Origin: JBNGDW01 sp049975325
GTDB taxonomy: Bacteria; Cloacimonadota; Cloacimonadia; JGIOTU-2; JBNGDW01
NCBI GenBank assembly: GCA_049975325.1
Contig: JBNGDW010000086.1
Coordinates: 1 to 5,793 of the forward strand
DNA: 5,793 nt
Direction: 5' to 3'
Shown: piece by piece, positions 4,941 through 5,793 of the stretch
Numbering within the stretch: position 1 is the first letter of the stretch
How the letters are laid out: each line of letters starts with the position of its first letter
Notes under the pieces: generated by a model
Databases searched by the model: none
Seen by the model: only the letters and a program-made list of their open reading frames with translations
Told to the model about the DNA's origin: nothing
Position numbers and translations under genes: made by a program

Positions 4941-5793
4941 ATGGTATGCCTACTTCTTTTTACTTTTTCTTTAAGTATTAAAGTACATAAGATATATACC
5001 CCACCTATTATAGACGGTAACCTGGAGTCCATCTGGACCTATGGAGATTCAATTATAACATTTACTCAATGGAGTCCTCACGAAGGCCAAGAATCTACCG
5101 AATCTACTAAAGTTTATATAGTATATGATGAGGAGAATATTTACATTGCCTTTCGATGCGTTGATTCACAACCGGATGAAATGAGTATTAATATTGTACC
5201 TCGGGATTGTCCCTCAAGTGGTGATATAATTTGGATTATGCTTGATACTTTTGGAGATAAAAATACTGCTTATGAATTCGGTGTAAATGCAGCAGGAGTC
5301 CCGATAGACGACAAACTCTCCGATGATGGCAGAGTAACAGATGTAACCTGGGATGGAGTCTGGTATTCGGCTACCCAAATAACTGATTATGGGTATAATG
5401 TCGAAATGAAAATACCTTTTAAGACTTTAAGATTTAAACCAGGACTTACTGAGTGGGGAATTAATTTTTTTCGATATATTTCACGGAAAAACGAAACAGA
5501 CACATGGGCACCTATTAGACAATCTGAAGGGCTTAGAGTCTCAAGATGTGGAATCCTAAAAGGGATTCATCCAGGCAAGCAAGGACTTCATCTTGAAGTC
5601 TACCCAGTAGCTCTTGGAAGATATGAAACTGGTAAAACTTCACCTGAGATTGGATTGGATCTCAACTGGAGCCTGCCATCTTCTTATTTTGCAATTACTA
5701 CTTATCCAGATTTTGCACAAATTGAAGCAGACCCTTATACTATAAATCTCTCTAAATATGAACTTTATTTTGATGAAAGAAGGCCCTTTTTAT
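4941..5793 (+). CDS. CBM9-like / DUF5916-type outer-membrane protein, 3'-truncated by window edge
   Basis: 284 residues are visible with no stop. Segments in order match the family: TPPIIDGNLESIW (20-32), ENIYIAFRCVDSQPDE (65-80), LDTFGDKNTAYEFGVNAAG (101-119), WDGVWYS (137-143), EMKIPFKTLRF (155-165), WGINFFRYISRKNE (172-185), then PDFAQIEADP (256-265) and NLSKYELYFDERRPF (269-283). The first 200 residues form the carbohydrate-binding-like beta-sandwich; the last landmarks begin the DUF5916 part, whose members usually continue some hundreds of residues as an outer-membrane beta-barrel. VCLLLFTFSLSI (2-13) is a short signal-peptide core, but the n-region has no positive charge from ATG 4941. 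The upstream in-frame codons back to the methyltransferase stop read SVKRKVNK yet contain no standard start. No good ribosome binding site or promoter is seen. The function in this family is poorly known; a role in the upstream pathway is not implied. Confidence 0.85.
   Translation, partial: MVCLLLFTFSLSIKVHKIYTPPIIDGNLESIWTYGDSIITFTQWSPHEGQESTESTKVYIVYDEENIYIAFRCVDSQPDEMSINIVPRDCPSSGDIIWIMLDTFGDKNTAYEFGVNAAGVPIDDKLSDDGRVTDVTWDGVWYSATQITDYGYNVEMKIPFKTLRFKPGLTEWGINFFRYISRKNETDTWAPIRQSEGLRVSRCGILKGIHPGKQGLHLEVYPVALGRYETGKTSPEIGLDLNWSLPSSYFAITTYPDFAQIEADPYTINLSKYELYFDERRPFL

Noticed and set aside
4929..4966. AT-only 8-bp inverted repeat (AAAGTAAA / TTTACTTT) as a terminator between the second methyltransferase and the CBM9-like gene
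   Set aside because: There is no G-C core, the loop is 22 nt, and it spans the start of the next gene; too weak for an intrinsic terminator.
1..5793. CRISPR array, tRNA or rRNA genes
   Set aside because: No spaced direct repeats, cloverleaf-like sequence or conserved rRNA segments were seen; nearly the whole window is protein-coding.

Overview
The window looks like part of an AT-rich bacterial genome. The last gene encodes a CBM9-like/DUF5916-type protein, a family usually exported and anchored in the outer membrane, so a Gram-negative (diderm) host is likely. Codon use leans to AGA/AGG and A/T-ending codons and the proteins are rich in Lys and Glu. An uncultured anaerobic candidate-phylum lineage would fit, but the phylum cannot be fixed from this sequence. 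All genes lie on the + strand.

Layout. (1) 3-629: the 3' part of a radical SAM/SPASM gene whose 5' end is outside the window. (2) 622-1656: a class I SAM-dependent methyltransferase, overlapping the first gene by 8 nt. (3) 1636-3215: an IS481-like insertion sequence of 1580 bp with imperfect 26-bp terminal inverted repeats. Its transposase is split between two frames at a run of eight A, and its catalytic domain carries a long charged insertion. (4) 3202-4152: a second radical SAM/SPASM-type protein that lacks the core CxxxCxxC cluster motif but keeps every SPASM cysteine. (5) 4149-4916: a second, different class I methyltransferase, overlapping gene 4 by ATGA. (6) 4941 to the window end: the 5' part of the CBM9-like/DUF5916 gene.

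Taken together, genes 1, 2, 4 and 5 form two back-to-back 'radical SAM/SPASM + methyltransferase' modules. Removing the insertion sequence, with an assumed 5-bp target duplication, joins the end of the first methyltransferase to the start of the second SPASM gene by an ATGA overlap. The four genes were therefore probably one translationally coupled operon, and the element landed exactly on the gene junction without destroying either neighbour.

The most notable biology is a complementary loss of iron-sulfur ligands. The first SPASM protein has lost exactly the cysteines expected to hold auxiliary cluster I and kept those for auxiliary cluster II. The second has lost the catalytic SAM cluster but kept all ligands for both auxiliary clusters. 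Together with two methyltransferases this suggests a peptide- or metabolite-modifying pathway with a catalytic and a pseudo-enzyme radical SAM partner. No precursor peptide gene is visible, and the substrate is unknown.

The insertion sequence has its own point of interest: an RNA hairpin around the transposase start codon that could block translation of read-through transcripts from the host operon.
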